Source of the DNA: JAZKHE01 sp040385525
GTDB taxonomy: Bacteria; Bacteroidota; Bacteroidia; UBA4408
Direction of reading: 5' to 3'
Assembly (NCBI GenBank): GCA_040385525.1
Contig: JAZKHE010000002.1
Location: forward strand, 930,001 to 994,000
DNA length: 64,000 nt
Position numbers and translations under genes: made by a program. The notes under the pieces are model-generated. The model saw only the letters and a program-made list of their open reading frames with translations, was not told where the DNA came from and searched no databases. Shown piece by piece: positions 35,124-44,014 of the stretch; the first letter of the stretch is position 1; each line of letters opens with the position of its first letter.

Positions 35124-37505
35124 ATGTTTCGTGTCTGGTTTTTCTCTATTTTATTGTTTTTAATTTCTTCAGTTAGTGGTTTTTCGCAGACCTTAACACA
35201 AATTGTTCGTGGAAAAATACTTGATGTGGATAGTAAAACGCCACTTGTAGGTGTTGCTGTTGCTGTTATTGATGTGCAACCACAATTATCTGCGTTAACG
35301 GATTCAGATGGGAAATTTAGAATTGAGAACGTGCCAGTTGGCAGACGAACAATTAAAGTTTCGGTACTTGGTTATCAAGAAATTAATTTGAATTCAGTTA
35401 TCGTTACTTCGGGAAAGGAACTTGTTTTAAATTTAGAACTACAAGAAAAAGTTTATGAAGCGAAAGAAGTTGTAATTCTTGCCGAAACCGATAAAACAAA
35501 AGCTAACAACGATTTAGTGAGTTTAAGTGCGCGCAATTTTAATATGGAGGAAACCAATCGTTATGCTGGCAGTCGAGGAGATCCTGCTCGTATGGCTGCT
35601 AACTTTGCTGGGGTTGTTAGCCAAAACGATGCGCGTAACGATATTATAGTCCGTGGTAATTCGCCTATTGGTGTGCTGTGGCGATTAGAAGGTGTTGATA
35701 TTCCTTCGCCAAATCACTTTTCGTCGCAAGGCGCTGTTGGTGGACCAATAAGTATTTTGAATAATAATTTGTTAGCTAATTCCGATTTTTTAACTGGAGC
35801 TTTTCCCGCTGAATACGGTAACAAAAGTGCTGCAGCCTTTGATTTAAAATTAAGAAATGGTAATAACGAAAAAACTGAATTTACTGGTCAAGTTGGTATA
35901 AATGGCGCTGAGATTGGAGTTGAAGGGCCAATAAGTGAAAAAAATGGTAGCTCGTATTTAATAAATTACCGTTATTCAACCATGAAAGTTTTTGATTTGT
36001 TAGGCATAAGTTTCGGCGTTTCGGGTGTACCTAACTATCAGGACCTATCTTTTAAAGTTAATTTCCCAACAGAAAAAGCAGGCATATTTTCGGTATGGGG
36101 AATAGGAGGTATGAGTAAAATTAATTTGTTAGATAGCGAAAAAAAAGAAAGCGATTGGAGTTTTAGTGGCGTAGGAACAGATTTGGTTTTTGGCTCATCT
36201 ATGGCCGCTACAGGTTTATCGCATGTTTATTTTTTTAACGAAAAAACTTCGGGTAAATTAAATTTAGCATTTACAGGAAATAGTTTTGGTGCCACAGTTG
36301 ATACGTTGTCGATTACAAAAGTTCCATATAGAACTTACACAACCAATACAACCGATGCACAAGTGCATGCACATTATGTAATAAACTCAAAAATAAATCG
36401 TAAAAACTTAGTTAAAGTAGGAGTGTATTATCAGCAATTATTTGTAGATTATTTTAGAGAATATTATTACCGAAAATTTAATACAACTGTTCGTACTTTC
36501 GATCAAAAAGGAAACACAGGTTTACTGCAAAGTTATGCGCATTGGCAGTTTCGTTTAAACGATAAATTAGTTTTTAATAATGGTTTACATTATCAGCAAT
36601 TGTTGCTTAACAACACAAAAGTAATTGAGCCTCGTTCGGGTTTAAAATATACTTTGTATCCAAATCATGTGTTGAGTGCGGCATACGGAATGCACAATCA
36701 AAACCAGCCTTTGTCGTATTATTTTTACGAATCTGTAGATACCTCTTCTGCGGCTTTAAATACTTGGAAAACCAATCATAATTTGGGTTTCACGCAAAGT
36801 CAACATGCAATTTTAGCGTATGATTATTCTATCGGAAAAAACTATAGATTAAAAGTAGAAACTTATTACCAATGGTTAAATAAAGTGCCCATAAAATCGT
36901 CTGTGCAAAATAGTTTTTCGTTGGTAAATGCGGGTAGCAATATTGAAGGATTAGATTTGCAGGATAGCCTTGTAAATAAAGGAACAGGCTATAATAAAGG
37001 AATTGAAATTACAATTGAAAAATTTTATTCCAATAATTTTTATTTTTTAGTTAATGCATCAGTTTTTGAATCTAAATATAAAGGAAGTGATAATGTATTG
37101 AGACACACTGCGTTTAGTGGTGGATATGCATTTAATGCTTTGGCAGGTATGGAATTTCCATTAAAAAATAATAAACATGTAATTGCAATAGATGCAAAAA
37201 TAGTTAGGGTAGGAGGTAATCGTTACATTCCAATTGATTTAGAAAAATCTATTGAAAGACAAATAGAAGTGTTGAACGATGCCGCTGCGTATAGTATGCA
37301 ATTTAAAGATTATTCTAAAGTAGATTTAAAGTTATCGTATAAAATTAATCAGAAAAAAATTACGCAGAGTTTATTTATAAGTATTGAAAATATTTTTAGA
37401 AACAAAAACATATTGCGCCAAACCTTCGATCCACAAACCAATTCAATACGTCAGGAGTTTCAGTTTGGATTTTTCCCTTATGGAGGTTACAGAATAGAGT
37501 TTTAA
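35124..37505 (+). CDS. TonB-dependent outer membrane receptor with a carboxypeptidase-like regulatory domain
   Basis: A 793-residue protein with a signal peptide (M-F-R-V-W-F-F-S-I-L-L-F..., to about 22). A CarboxypepD_reg-like domain lies at about 28-110 (V-R-G-K-I-L-D-V-D-S-K-T-P-L-V-G-V-A-V). The plug domain spans about 130-240 (R-N-D-I-I-V-R-G-N-S-P-I-G-V-L-W-R-L-E-G-V-D-I) and is followed by a 22-strand-type barrel ending in aromatic Y-R-I-E-F, the usual outer-membrane C-terminus. It takes up an unidentified ligand with energy from TonB. There is no SusD partner, so a polysaccharide role is not supported. It ends by overlapping the stop of the convergent collagen-like gene by 4 bases. 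Confidence 0.9.
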   Translation: MFRVWFFSILLFLISSVSGFSQTLTQIVRGKILDVDSKTPLVGVAVAVIDVQPQLSALTDSDGKFRIENVPVGRRTIKVSVLGYQEINLNSVIVTSGKELVLNLELQEKVYEAKEVVILAETDKTKANNDLVSLSARNFNMEETNRYAGSRGDPARMAANFAGVVSQNDARNDIIVRGNSPIGVLWRLEGVDIPSPNHFSSQGAVGGPISILNNNLLANSDFLTGAFPAEYGNKSAAAFDLKLRNGNNEKTEFTGQVGINGAEIGVEGPISEKNGSSYLINYRYSTMKVFDLLGISFGVSGVPNYQDLSFKVNFPTEKAGIFSVWGIGGMSKINLLDSEKKESDWSFSGVGTDLVFGSSMAATGLSHVYFFNEKTSGKLNLAFTGNSFGATVDTLSITKVPYRTYTTNTTDAQVHAHYVINSKINRKNLVKVGVYYQQLFVDYFREYYYRKFNTTVRTFDQKGNTGLLQSYAHWQFRLNDKLVFNNGLHYQQLLLNNTKVIEPRSGLKYTLYPNHVLSAAYGMHNQNQPLSYYFYESVDTSSAALNTWKTNHNLGFTQSQHAILAYDYSIGKNYRLKVETYYQWLNKVPIKSSVQNSFSLVNAGSNIEGLDLQDSLVNKGTGYNKGIEITIEKFYSNNFYFLVNASVFESKYKGSDNVLRHTAFSGGYAFNALAGMEFPLKNNKHVIAIDAKIVRVGGNRYIPIDLEKSIERQIEVLNDAAAYSMQFKDYSKVDLKLSYKINQKKITQSLFISIENIFRNKNILRQTFDPQTNSIRQEFQFGFFPYGGYRIEF

Positions 37506-38428
37506 TGATTAATAAATAAATCTTCAAAATTGTAAATTTCTATTTTCATAAAACCAGGTTTGCCCGGAATACCATCTTCACCATCTAAAGTTTTTTCTCC
37601 ATCTTTATCCGAGCCTTTTCCACCTTTACCTGCAATTCCGTTTGTTCCTGCAAAAGCAGTAAAATGAATTTTAGCAGAAATGCTATCGTTATTTTGTTTT
37701 GTTTTTAAAAACAATAAAGTGCCTCCATCGCCACCATTTCCTCCATCTTCGCCATTAGTAGCATAAATATATTTTTTAGAAGTAAGTCCTTCTTTATTAA
37801 CCGTTCTTGTTGTTGAGCCTCTTCTATGTTTGTTTGAAGTAGGGTCGTAATAAGTATCAACATTTACTGATGTTTCAGTATAAGAGTACCCTCCATCTGT
37901 GCTTTCTGTTTGTTCGTTATTTAAACCATCAAAACCATTAGCACCATTTTGACCATCTAAAAACACATTTAATTTGCCTTGCATTTGATTTAAAACAACA
38001 ATGCGCACAATGCCGCCACGCTTGCCCGAATAATTGTTTTTTCCGTCGTTAATTGCTGTAAGGTAGTTTGGTGTAAACGATATTATTGCGCTGTTTGTGC
38101 AAATTAATTTATTGCAAAAAATGGTTAATGTATTTCCGTTTGTAATAATTCTTGTTTCGTTTAAACTAACTTCGTTAAAAATTAAAAACAGATTTTGCTC
38201 TTTTTTGGCATCTAAAAATAAGTAAGACGAATCTAAATGTAAATTTCCATTTTTAATAATTCGTTGTTCTAAATCGGCTTCAGTTTTAATGCCATATCGG
38301 CTTGTTTCAAAATTTGTAATTAAATCTAACCAAGTTATTCTGCCTTTAAACACAGTAGTTTGCGAAAAGCTAAGTTCGCTTGTACTTATTATAAATAATG
38401 CGGTATATAAGATTGTTAATCTAAACAT
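37502..38428 (-). CDS. Secreted protein with collagen-like glycine-rich segments
   Basis: A 308-residue protein from the ATG at 38428; the codon two positions upstream at 38434 is TTG. The signal peptide runs to about 23 (...S-F-S-Q). The first half is beta-rich and matches no family I know. From about residue 155, Gly-x-x runs appear: D-G-Q-N-G-A-N-G-F-D-G-L, then N-G-E-D-G-G-N-G-G-D-G-G, then G-I-A-G-K-G-G-K-G...G-I-P-G-K-P-G. They are broken by a Tyr/Thr-rich stretch (about 170-205), so a true triple helix is doubtful; bacterial glycine-rich loops of this kind often stiffen surface proteins. It is divergent from purB and overlaps the TonB gene stop by 4 bases. Confidence 0.6.
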   Translation of the reverse strand: MFRLTILYTALFIISTSELSFSQTTVFKGRITWLDLITNFETSRYGIKTEADLEQRIIKNGNLHLDSSYLFLDAKKEQNLFLIFNEVSLNETRIITNGNTLTIFCNKLICTNSAIISFTPNYLTAINDGKNNYSGKRGGIVRIVVLNQMQGKLNVFLDGQNGANGFDGLNNEQTESTDGGYSYTETSVNVDTYYDPTSNKHRRGSTTRTVNKEGLTSKKYIYATNGEDGGNGGDGGTLLFLKTKQNNDSISAKIHFTAFAGTNGIAGKGGKGSDKDGEKTLDGEDGIPGKPGFMKIEIYNFEDLFINH

Positions 38429-38474
38429 ACCCAAATATATGATTATTATTGAGAATTTAAATGTTAAAAATGCC

Positions 38475-38482
38475 TATATTCG
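38475..38482 (+). promoter_or_regulatory. Probable promoter -7 element of purB
   Basis: TATATTCG, one base off TAnnTTTG, lies 16 nt before the purB ATG at 38499 and supports that start over in-frame codons further upstream. Confidence 0.35.
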
Positions 38483-38498
38483 TGCTTTGAATTTAAGT

Positions 38499-39845
38499 AT
38501 GGAATTTACAAATCTTACCGCTATTTCGCCAGTTGATGGCCGTTATCGCAAAGCAGCCGAACCTTTAGCTAATTTTTTTTCTGAATGGGCCTTAATTCGT
38601 TATCGCGTTTTGGTAGAAGTGGAGTATTTTATTGAGTTATGTAATTTGCCTTTACCTCAATTAAGTAAAATTGATAAGTCTGTTTACTCAAAACTAAGAT
38701 TAATTTATACTGATTTTTCTATCGACGATGCGCAAAAAATAAAAGACATCGAAAAAGTTACTAATCACGATGTAAAAGCTGTGGAGTATTTTTTAAAAGA
38801 AAAATTTGACGCACTTAATTTACAAGACTATAAAGAGTTTATCCATTTTGGATTAACCTCTCAAGATATTAATAATACTGCAATTCCTGCTTCGTTAAAA
38901 GATGCTGTTGAGCAAAGTTATTTACCTGTTTTAAAAGAATTAGTAAACGATTTAACTTTAAAAGCCAATACCTGGAGCGATATACCTTTGTTAGCTCGTA
39001 CACACGGACAACCAGCATCTCCAACTAAATTAGGAAAGGAAATTTTAGTTTTTTGTGAGCGTTTACAAGTTCAAATTAATCAATTAAACGCTATTCCTTT
39101 TTCTGCAAAGTTTGGAGGAGCAACTGGTAACTTTAATGCGCATCTTGTTGCTTATCCGCTTGTAGATTGGAAAAAATTCGGTAACAATTTTGTAAATAGC
39201 ACGCTAAAACTTAATCGAAGTCAGTATACCACACAAATTGAGCATTACGATAATATGGCAGCTTTGTGCCAAGCAATTACGCGCATTAACACAATTTTAA
39301 TCGATTTTTCGAGAGATATTTGGACTTATGTTTCGATGGATTATTTTAAACAAAAAATAAATGCAAATGAGGTAGGTTCATCTGCAATGCCACACAAAGT
39401 GAACCCAATTGACTTTGAAAATGCAGAAGGAAATTTAGGAATTGCAAATGCATTATTCGAGCACTTTGCTTTAAAATTACCAATTTCGCGTTTGCAACGC
39501 GATTTAACTGATTCAACCGTGTTACGTAATTTAGGTGTGCCATTTGCGCATACATTAATTGCTTTAAAATCGTTGCAAAAAGGATTAGGTAAATTGTTGT
39601 TAAACGAAGAGGCAATTAAAAACGATTTAGAAAAAAATTGGGCAGTAGTTGCCGAGGCAATTCAAACTATTTTGCGCAGAGAAGGTTACGATAAACCTTA
39701 CGAAGCATTAAAAGGGTTAACACGAACAAACACTGTGATTAATCAAGAGTCAATTCATCAGTTTATCGATACATTAAATACAACAGATGCAATAAAAGCA
39801 GAGTTGAAAAAAATCACACCGCATAATTACACAGGGGTTTTTTAA
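38499..39845 (+). CDS. purB: Adenylosuccinate lyase (E. coli-type)
   Basis: A 448-residue enzyme that cleaves SAICAR and adenylosuccinate in purine synthesis. The start at ATG 38499 (M-E-F-T-N-L-T-A-I-S-P-V-D-G-R-Y) matches the E. coli PurB N-terminus. A longer in-frame stretch back to 38289 runs through the divergent gene and is not coding. Catalytic landmarks are A-R-T-H-G-Q-P-A-S-P (H169) and G-S-S-A-M-P-H-K-V-N-P (293-303, flexible signature loop with the catalytic Ser). The ABC exporter gene follows after 8 bases, so the two are probably cotranscribed. Confidence 0.95.
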   Translation: MEFTNLTAISPVDGRYRKAAEPLANFFSEWALIRYRVLVEVEYFIELCNLPLPQLSKIDKSVYSKLRLIYTDFSIDDAQKIKDIEKVTNHDVKAVEYFLKEKFDALNLQDYKEFIHFGLTSQDINNTAIPASLKDAVEQSYLPVLKELVNDLTLKANTWSDIPLLARTHGQPASPTKLGKEILVFCERLQVQINQLNAIPFSAKFGGATGNFNAHLVAYPLVDWKKFGNNFVNSTLKLNRSQYTTQIEHYDNMAALCQAITRINTILIDFSRDIWTYVSMDYFKQKINANEVGSSAMPHKVNPIDFENAEGNLGIANALFEHFALKLPISRLQRDLTDSTVLRNLGVPFAHTLIALKSLQKGLGKLLLNEEAIKNDLEKNWAVVAEAIQTILRREGYDKPYEALKGLTRTNTVINQESIHQFIDTLNTTDAIKAELKKITPHNYTGVF

Positions 39846-39853
39846 ATTTTAGA

Positions 39854-41683
39854 ATGAAGAATATTAAATGGATGTTGAGTTACGTTAAACCTTACTGGAA
39901 ACAGTCGGTTACTAACGTTTTTTTTAATATCCTTTCTGTAATATTTTCTTTGTTTTCGTTAACCATGGTAGTTCCTTTTTTGAATTTACTTTTTGGTAAA
40001 CAAGAACTTGTTTTAACAAAACCAATTTTTCAATTATCTGCCGATAGTATTGTTGAGTATTTTAATTATTATTTAAGCACAATAATTAACGAACAAGGTA
40101 AAAGCTCAGCATTGCTTTATTTTTGTTTATTGGTAGCGAGTTTGTTTTTTCTAAAAAATCTTTTTCGCTATTTAGCGGTTTACTTTTTTGCAACTGTTCG
40201 TAATGGTTTATCTCGCGATTTACGTGACGATTTATATAAAAAAGTTACAGGTTTAAATTTAGCTTTTTTTACTCGCGAAAGAAAAGGAGATATTATTTCT
40301 AGGATGACGAGTGATGTGCAAGAAGTGGAATGGACTATTTTAAGTAGTATTGAAGCCGTTTTTAAGGAACCGTTTACAATTATATTGTCCTTGGTTACAT
40401 TGGTAATTATGAGTCCAAAGTTGACTTTGTTTATTTTGATTATGCTTCCTGTTTCTGGATTTATAATAGGTTCTACAGGTAAAGCATTAAAAAAAGCGGC
40501 TACCGAAGGTCAGCGAAGAATGGGTGTTATGCTTTCTATGATTGAAGAAACTTTAAGCGGCATAAGAATTATAAAAGCATTTACTGCAGAGTTGTTTACC
40601 ATAAAACGATTCATGAATTATAATAACGATTATAATAAATTGATGGTAAAAATGTATCGCCGAAGAGATTTAGCTTCTCCAATGAGTGAGTTTTTAGGAA
40701 CCGTTGTTGTGGTAATTGTTATGTGGTTTGGCGGACAAATGGTTTTAGCTGGCGATAACGATCTTACAGCATCTGTATTTATAGGTTATATAGTGGTTTT
40801 CTCACAAATTATTTCTCCTGCAAAAGCATTTACAACGGCTTATTACAACTTGCAAAAAGGTTTAGCTTCTGCAGAAAGAATTCAAACTATTTTAAATACA
40901 GATAATCCAATTAAAGAATCACAAACTGCAAAATCGCACTCAGAATTTACTTCTTCAATTGAGTTTAAAAATGTAAGTTTTGCGTACAATAATTATAACG
41001 AAGATTTAATTTTAAAAGGAATAAATTTAACAGTTACTAAAGGTAAAACAGTTGCATTGGTTGGTCAGTCGGGTGCTGGAAAAACTACATTAGCCGATTT
41101 AATTCCGCGTTTTTACGATGTAATTGATGGAGATATTTTTATTGATGGAATTTCTCTAAAGGAAATTAAAATGACGGATTTACGAAGTTTAATGGGTATT
41201 GTAACGCAAGAATCTATTTTATTTAACGATACCGTTTACAATAATATTGTTTTTGGAAATGAATCTGTTTCTAAAGACGATGTTATACGAGCTGCTAAAA
41301 TTGCAAATGCGCATGAGTTTATTGAGCAACTCGAAAATGGATATGATACAAATATTGGAGATAGGGGCGGAAAGTTATCTGGCGGACAACGTCAAAGAAT
41401 AAGTATTGCTAGAGCCGTTTTAAAAAATCCTCCCATTTTAATTTTAGATGAAGCAACTTCTGCTTTAGATAGCGAATCTGAACGATTGGTTCAAGACGCA
41501 TTAAACAAATTAATGCAAAACAGAACTTCTGTAATAATTGCACATCGTTTGTCAACCATTATGCACGCCGATGAAATTGTTGTAATGCAAAAAGGCGAAA
41601 TTGTTGAAAGAGGTTCGCATCAGCAATTGTTAAACCAAAACGGCACATACAAAAAACTGCACGATATGCAGGCATTTTTGTAA
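39854..41683 (+). CDS. MsbA-like ABC exporter (fused membrane and ATPase domains)
   Basis: A 609-residue half-transporter: six membrane helices in about 15-320 and an ATPase domain from about 365. Walker A is G-Q-S-G-A-G-K-T-T (about 402-410), the Q-loop T-Q-E-S, the signature L-S-G-G-Q-R-Q-R, Walker B I-L-I-L-D-E-A-T-S-A-L-D and the H-loop I-A-H-R-L-S. The architecture matches lipid-A/multidrug exporters of the MsbA type, but the sequence alone does not prove lipid A flipping. It sits 8 bases downstream of purB and 69 bases upstream of the phosphatase gene. Confidence 0.88.
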   Translation: MKNIKWMLSYVKPYWKQSVTNVFFNILSVIFSLFSLTMVVPFLNLLFGKQELVLTKPIFQLSADSIVEYFNYYLSTIINEQGKSSALLYFCLLVASLFFLKNLFRYLAVYFFATVRNGLSRDLRDDLYKKVTGLNLAFFTRERKGDIISRMTSDVQEVEWTILSSIEAVFKEPFTIILSLVTLVIMSPKLTLFILIMLPVSGFIIGSTGKALKKAATEGQRRMGVMLSMIEETLSGIRIIKAFTAELFTIKRFMNYNNDYNKLMVKMYRRRDLASPMSEFLGTVVVVIVMWFGGQMVLAGDNDLTASVFIGYIVVFSQIISPAKAFTTAYYNLQKGLASAERIQTILNTDNPIKESQTAKSHSEFTSSIEFKNVSFAYNNYNEDLILKGINLTVTKGKTVALVGQSGAGKTTLADLIPRFYDVIDGDIFIDGISLKEIKMTDLRSLMGIVTQESILFNDTVYNNIVFGNESVSKDDVIRAAKIANAHEFIEQLENGYDTNIGDRGGKLSGGQRQRISIARAVLKNPPILILDEATSALDSESERLVQDALNKLMQNRTSVIIAHRLSTIMHADEIVVMQKGEIVERGSHQQLLNQNGTYKKLHDMQAFL

Positions 41684-41723
41684 TATTCACGGTTTAATTT
41701 TTTCTTTCCTAACTATTAATTTG

Positions 41724-41731
41724 TAACTTTA
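41724..41731 (+). promoter_or_regulatory. Promoter -7 element of the SpoIIE-type phosphatase gene
   Basis: TAACTTTA, one base off TAnnTTTG, lies 21 nt before the ATG at 41753. The -33 region is weak. Confidence 0.4.
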
Positions 41732-41752
41732 GTTAAACTAATTGTATAAATT

Positions 41753-43549
41753 ATGCGTATTTCTTTAAAAACTTTAGCTGTTACTTTTTTAATTTATTTA
41801 TTAGTAACTAATTCTTACGCTCAAAAAAATAAAGAAGGCAAATTTATTGTTAGCGGATTTGTTTATGGATATACTACCGAAACATCTAAAAAGATGTTTA
41901 AAAAAGATACTCAATTTAAACAAGAAGGGAATCTGCAAGATGTTACAATAAATGTAATGCAGAACAACGAAAATATTTCGAGCACAAAAACAAATAGTGC
42001 TGGAGTATATGAAATTAAATTAGCTTACGGAAAAATATACACTATTGAGTTTGTAAAACCAAATTACAAAAGCACTTTAGTTGAAGTTGATTTGACAGCA
42101 ATTCCTAAGGAGGTGTATTTAAAAAATATAAGTTTTAAAGATGTTCAAATTAGTATGAATGCAATTGTTGTTGGCGCTGAAGACGAAGCTCTACAATCGA
42201 TTGGTAAATTGTTTTTTGATGCTGAACAGTATTTTATTGATTTCGAATCTTTAGTAAAAAGTAAAAAAGGAATCTTTTCAAAAGATAATCCATACAATGT
42301 AATTCAACATCTAAAAAATGCGGTTGAAATAAATAAAGAGCAAACAATTATTCTTGTTCAAAAAAGTTTAGAAGATAAAAAATCTACATCCGAAAGTAAA
42401 GATGAAACTTCTTCTAATTCAGAAATAACTAAATCATCGTCTGCAGAATTAGGAAAACTAAAAGCTACTGATATTAAAAAACGCGAACAAGAAATTGCAG
42501 CTGCCTTAAAACAACTGGAAGCAGATAAATTAAAAGCAATTACTCCCGAAGAACTTGCTCAAATAGCCGAAAGAGAAAAGCAATTGAACGTAGCTGTAAA
42601 TGAACTTGCTGATGCGAAAAAAATGATTGAAACGCAAAAAGATGAGATTTCTACACAACGATATCTTCTTTTTTTAAGTGGATTTAGTTTGCTACTACTT
42701 GGTGGATTTTTATTTATACTTTTTAAACATAATAAAGACAAAAAAATTGCAAATGCTTTACTTGCCGAAAAAACTAAAAAAATTACAGATAGCATAAACT
42801 ACGCAAAAAAAATTCAGAATTCTTTGCTACCCAACGAAGCTTTGGTTAAAGAAACTTTTAAAGATTCGTTTATGTTGTTTAAACCAAAAGATATTGTGAG
42901 CGGAGATTTTCCTTTCTATTTTAAAAATGGAAATAATGTTTATATTGCCGTTGCTGATTGTACAGGTCATGGAGTTCCAGGCGCATTGTTGTCAATTGTT
43001 GGTTCTTTACTATTAAACGAAATTGTGCGTTACGAAAATTTATCGGCTTCGGAACTTAACGACAAATTACACGAACAAGTTGTAAGAACTTTGCGTCAAG
43101 GAGAAGCTGGTGGAGAGAACGAAAGAGATGGAATGGATATTGGTATGTGCAAAATAAATTTAACAACAGGAAAAATGGAGTTTTCGGGTGCACATCGCCC
43201 TTTGTTTATTTTAAGAAGTAATGCTAACACAGAAATTGAAGAAATTAAAGGAGATAAGTTTCCTATTGGGGGTGTTCAATACAAAGGTAGAAAAACCTTT
43301 TCTTCGTTTGAAACTGTTTTAAATAAAAAAGATAGACTCTTTATTTTTTCTGATGGTATTACCGATCAGTTTGGAGGATTTGATGCAAAACCAAACAAAT
43401 TGGGCGCAAAAGCAATTCGTAAAATTATAGTTGATAATGGTGGCAAAAATATTGCTGAAACAAAAAATGTTTTAGATAATTATTACATCAACTGGATGGG
43501 AAAACAAAAACAAATTGATGATGTTTTAGTTATTGGTATTGAGTTTTAA
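41753..43549 (+). CDS. Membrane-bound SpoIIE-type (PP2C-like) protein phosphatase
   Basis: A 598-residue protein with a signal peptide to about 23 and a carboxypeptidase-regulatory-like periplasmic domain (about 28-120). A Lys/Glu-rich coiled-coil stretch (about 195-298) precedes a single membrane helix (about 300-323). The cytoplasmic SpoIIE phosphatase domain (about 370-598) has D-I-V-S-G-D-F, V-A-D-C-T-G-H-G-V-P-G-A-L and I-F-S-D-G-I-T-D-Q, giving the metal-binding aspartates. The layout suggests an envelope signal passed to dephosphorylation of a cytoplasmic partner, such as an anti-sigma-factor antagonist; no such partner gene is near. It converges with the small lipoprotein gene with one base between the stop codons. 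Confidence 0.87.
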   Translation: MRISLKTLAVTFLIYLLVTNSYAQKNKEGKFIVSGFVYGYTTETSKKMFKKDTQFKQEGNLQDVTINVMQNNENISSTKTNSAGVYEIKLAYGKIYTIEFVKPNYKSTLVEVDLTAIPKEVYLKNISFKDVQISMNAIVVGAEDEALQSIGKLFFDAEQYFIDFESLVKSKKGIFSKDNPYNVIQHLKNAVEINKEQTIILVQKSLEDKKSTSESKDETSSNSEITKSSSAELGKLKATDIKKREQEIAAALKQLEADKLKAITPEELAQIAEREKQLNVAVNELADAKKMIETQKDEISTQRYLLFLSGFSLLLLGGFLFILFKHNKDKKIANALLAEKTKKITDSINYAKKIQNSLLPNEALVKETFKDSFMLFKPKDIVSGDFPFYFKNGNNVYIAVADCTGHGVPGALLSIVGSLLLNEIVRYENLSASELNDKLHEQVVRTLRQGEAGGENERDGMDIGMCKINLTTGKMEFSGAHRPLFILRSNANTEIEEIKGDKFPIGGVQYKGRKTFSSFETVLNKKDRLFIFSDGITDQFGGFDAKPNKLGAKAIRKIIVDNGGKNIAETKNVLDNYYINWMGKQKQIDDVLVIGIEF

Positions 43550-43550
43550 A

Positions 43551-43985
43551 TTATTGTTTTGTAAGTATAGCAGTGCAATTATCATCGCTACTTCCATCAT
43601 TAACAGTGTAGTTTAACGATTGAATTTTTTTACCATCGGCAGAAAGTGTACCACTGCCGCTCAGCGTATTTGTTCCAGAAAATGTTTGCGACGGAATCGT
43701 TAACGTGTTTCCGCTAACTGTTGCAATGGCTGTTTTGTTAAATCCGTAGTTATAAAAATTTTCAAGTATAACTTGACTTTTTTCTGTAGTTGATTTATTA
43801 ATATCTACTGTAAAGGTAGAATTTCCATTAATTGAACTATTCTCTTCGCATTTCCATGAACCAACAAATTTATCTCTCTCATCAGTAGGAGTTGGAGTTT
43901 CCTCTTCTTCGGGAACACAAGATGTTAAAGCAAAACCTACTGCAATAAAATAAAGAAATAAAGTAAGCTTGGTTGTTTTTTTCAT
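43551..43985 (-). CDS. Small lipoprotein, possibly lipocalin-like
   Basis: A 144-residue protein from the ATG at 43985 (M-K-K-T-T-K-L-T-L-F-L-Y-F...) with lipobox A-L-T-S-C-V-P-E-E-E; an in-frame ATG nine codons earlier is possible. The mature part starts with an acidic Glu/Pro/Thr tail, then F-V-G-S-W-K-C-E-E and alternating short strands, a pattern seen in lipocalin-like domains of Bacteroidota lipoproteins. The longer start would lie only 2 bases after the stop of the Omp85-like gene, so the two genes are most likely one operon. Confidence 0.65.
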   Translation of the reverse strand: MKKTTKLTLFLYFIAVGFALTSCVPEEEETPTPTDERDKFVGSWKCEENSSINGNSTFTVDINKSTTEKSQVILENFYNYGFNKTAIATVSGNTLTIPSQTFSGTNTLSGSGTLSADGKKIQSLNYTVNDGSSDDNCTAILTKQ

Positions 43986-44014
43986 AACGTATGTTTTTGT
44001 AAAATTAGTCATTT

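Noticed and set aside
38289..38498. In-frame extension of purB upstream of 38499
   Set aside because: It reads antisense through the divergent collagen-like gene and has no PurB similarity; the ATG at 38499 gives the standard N-terminus.
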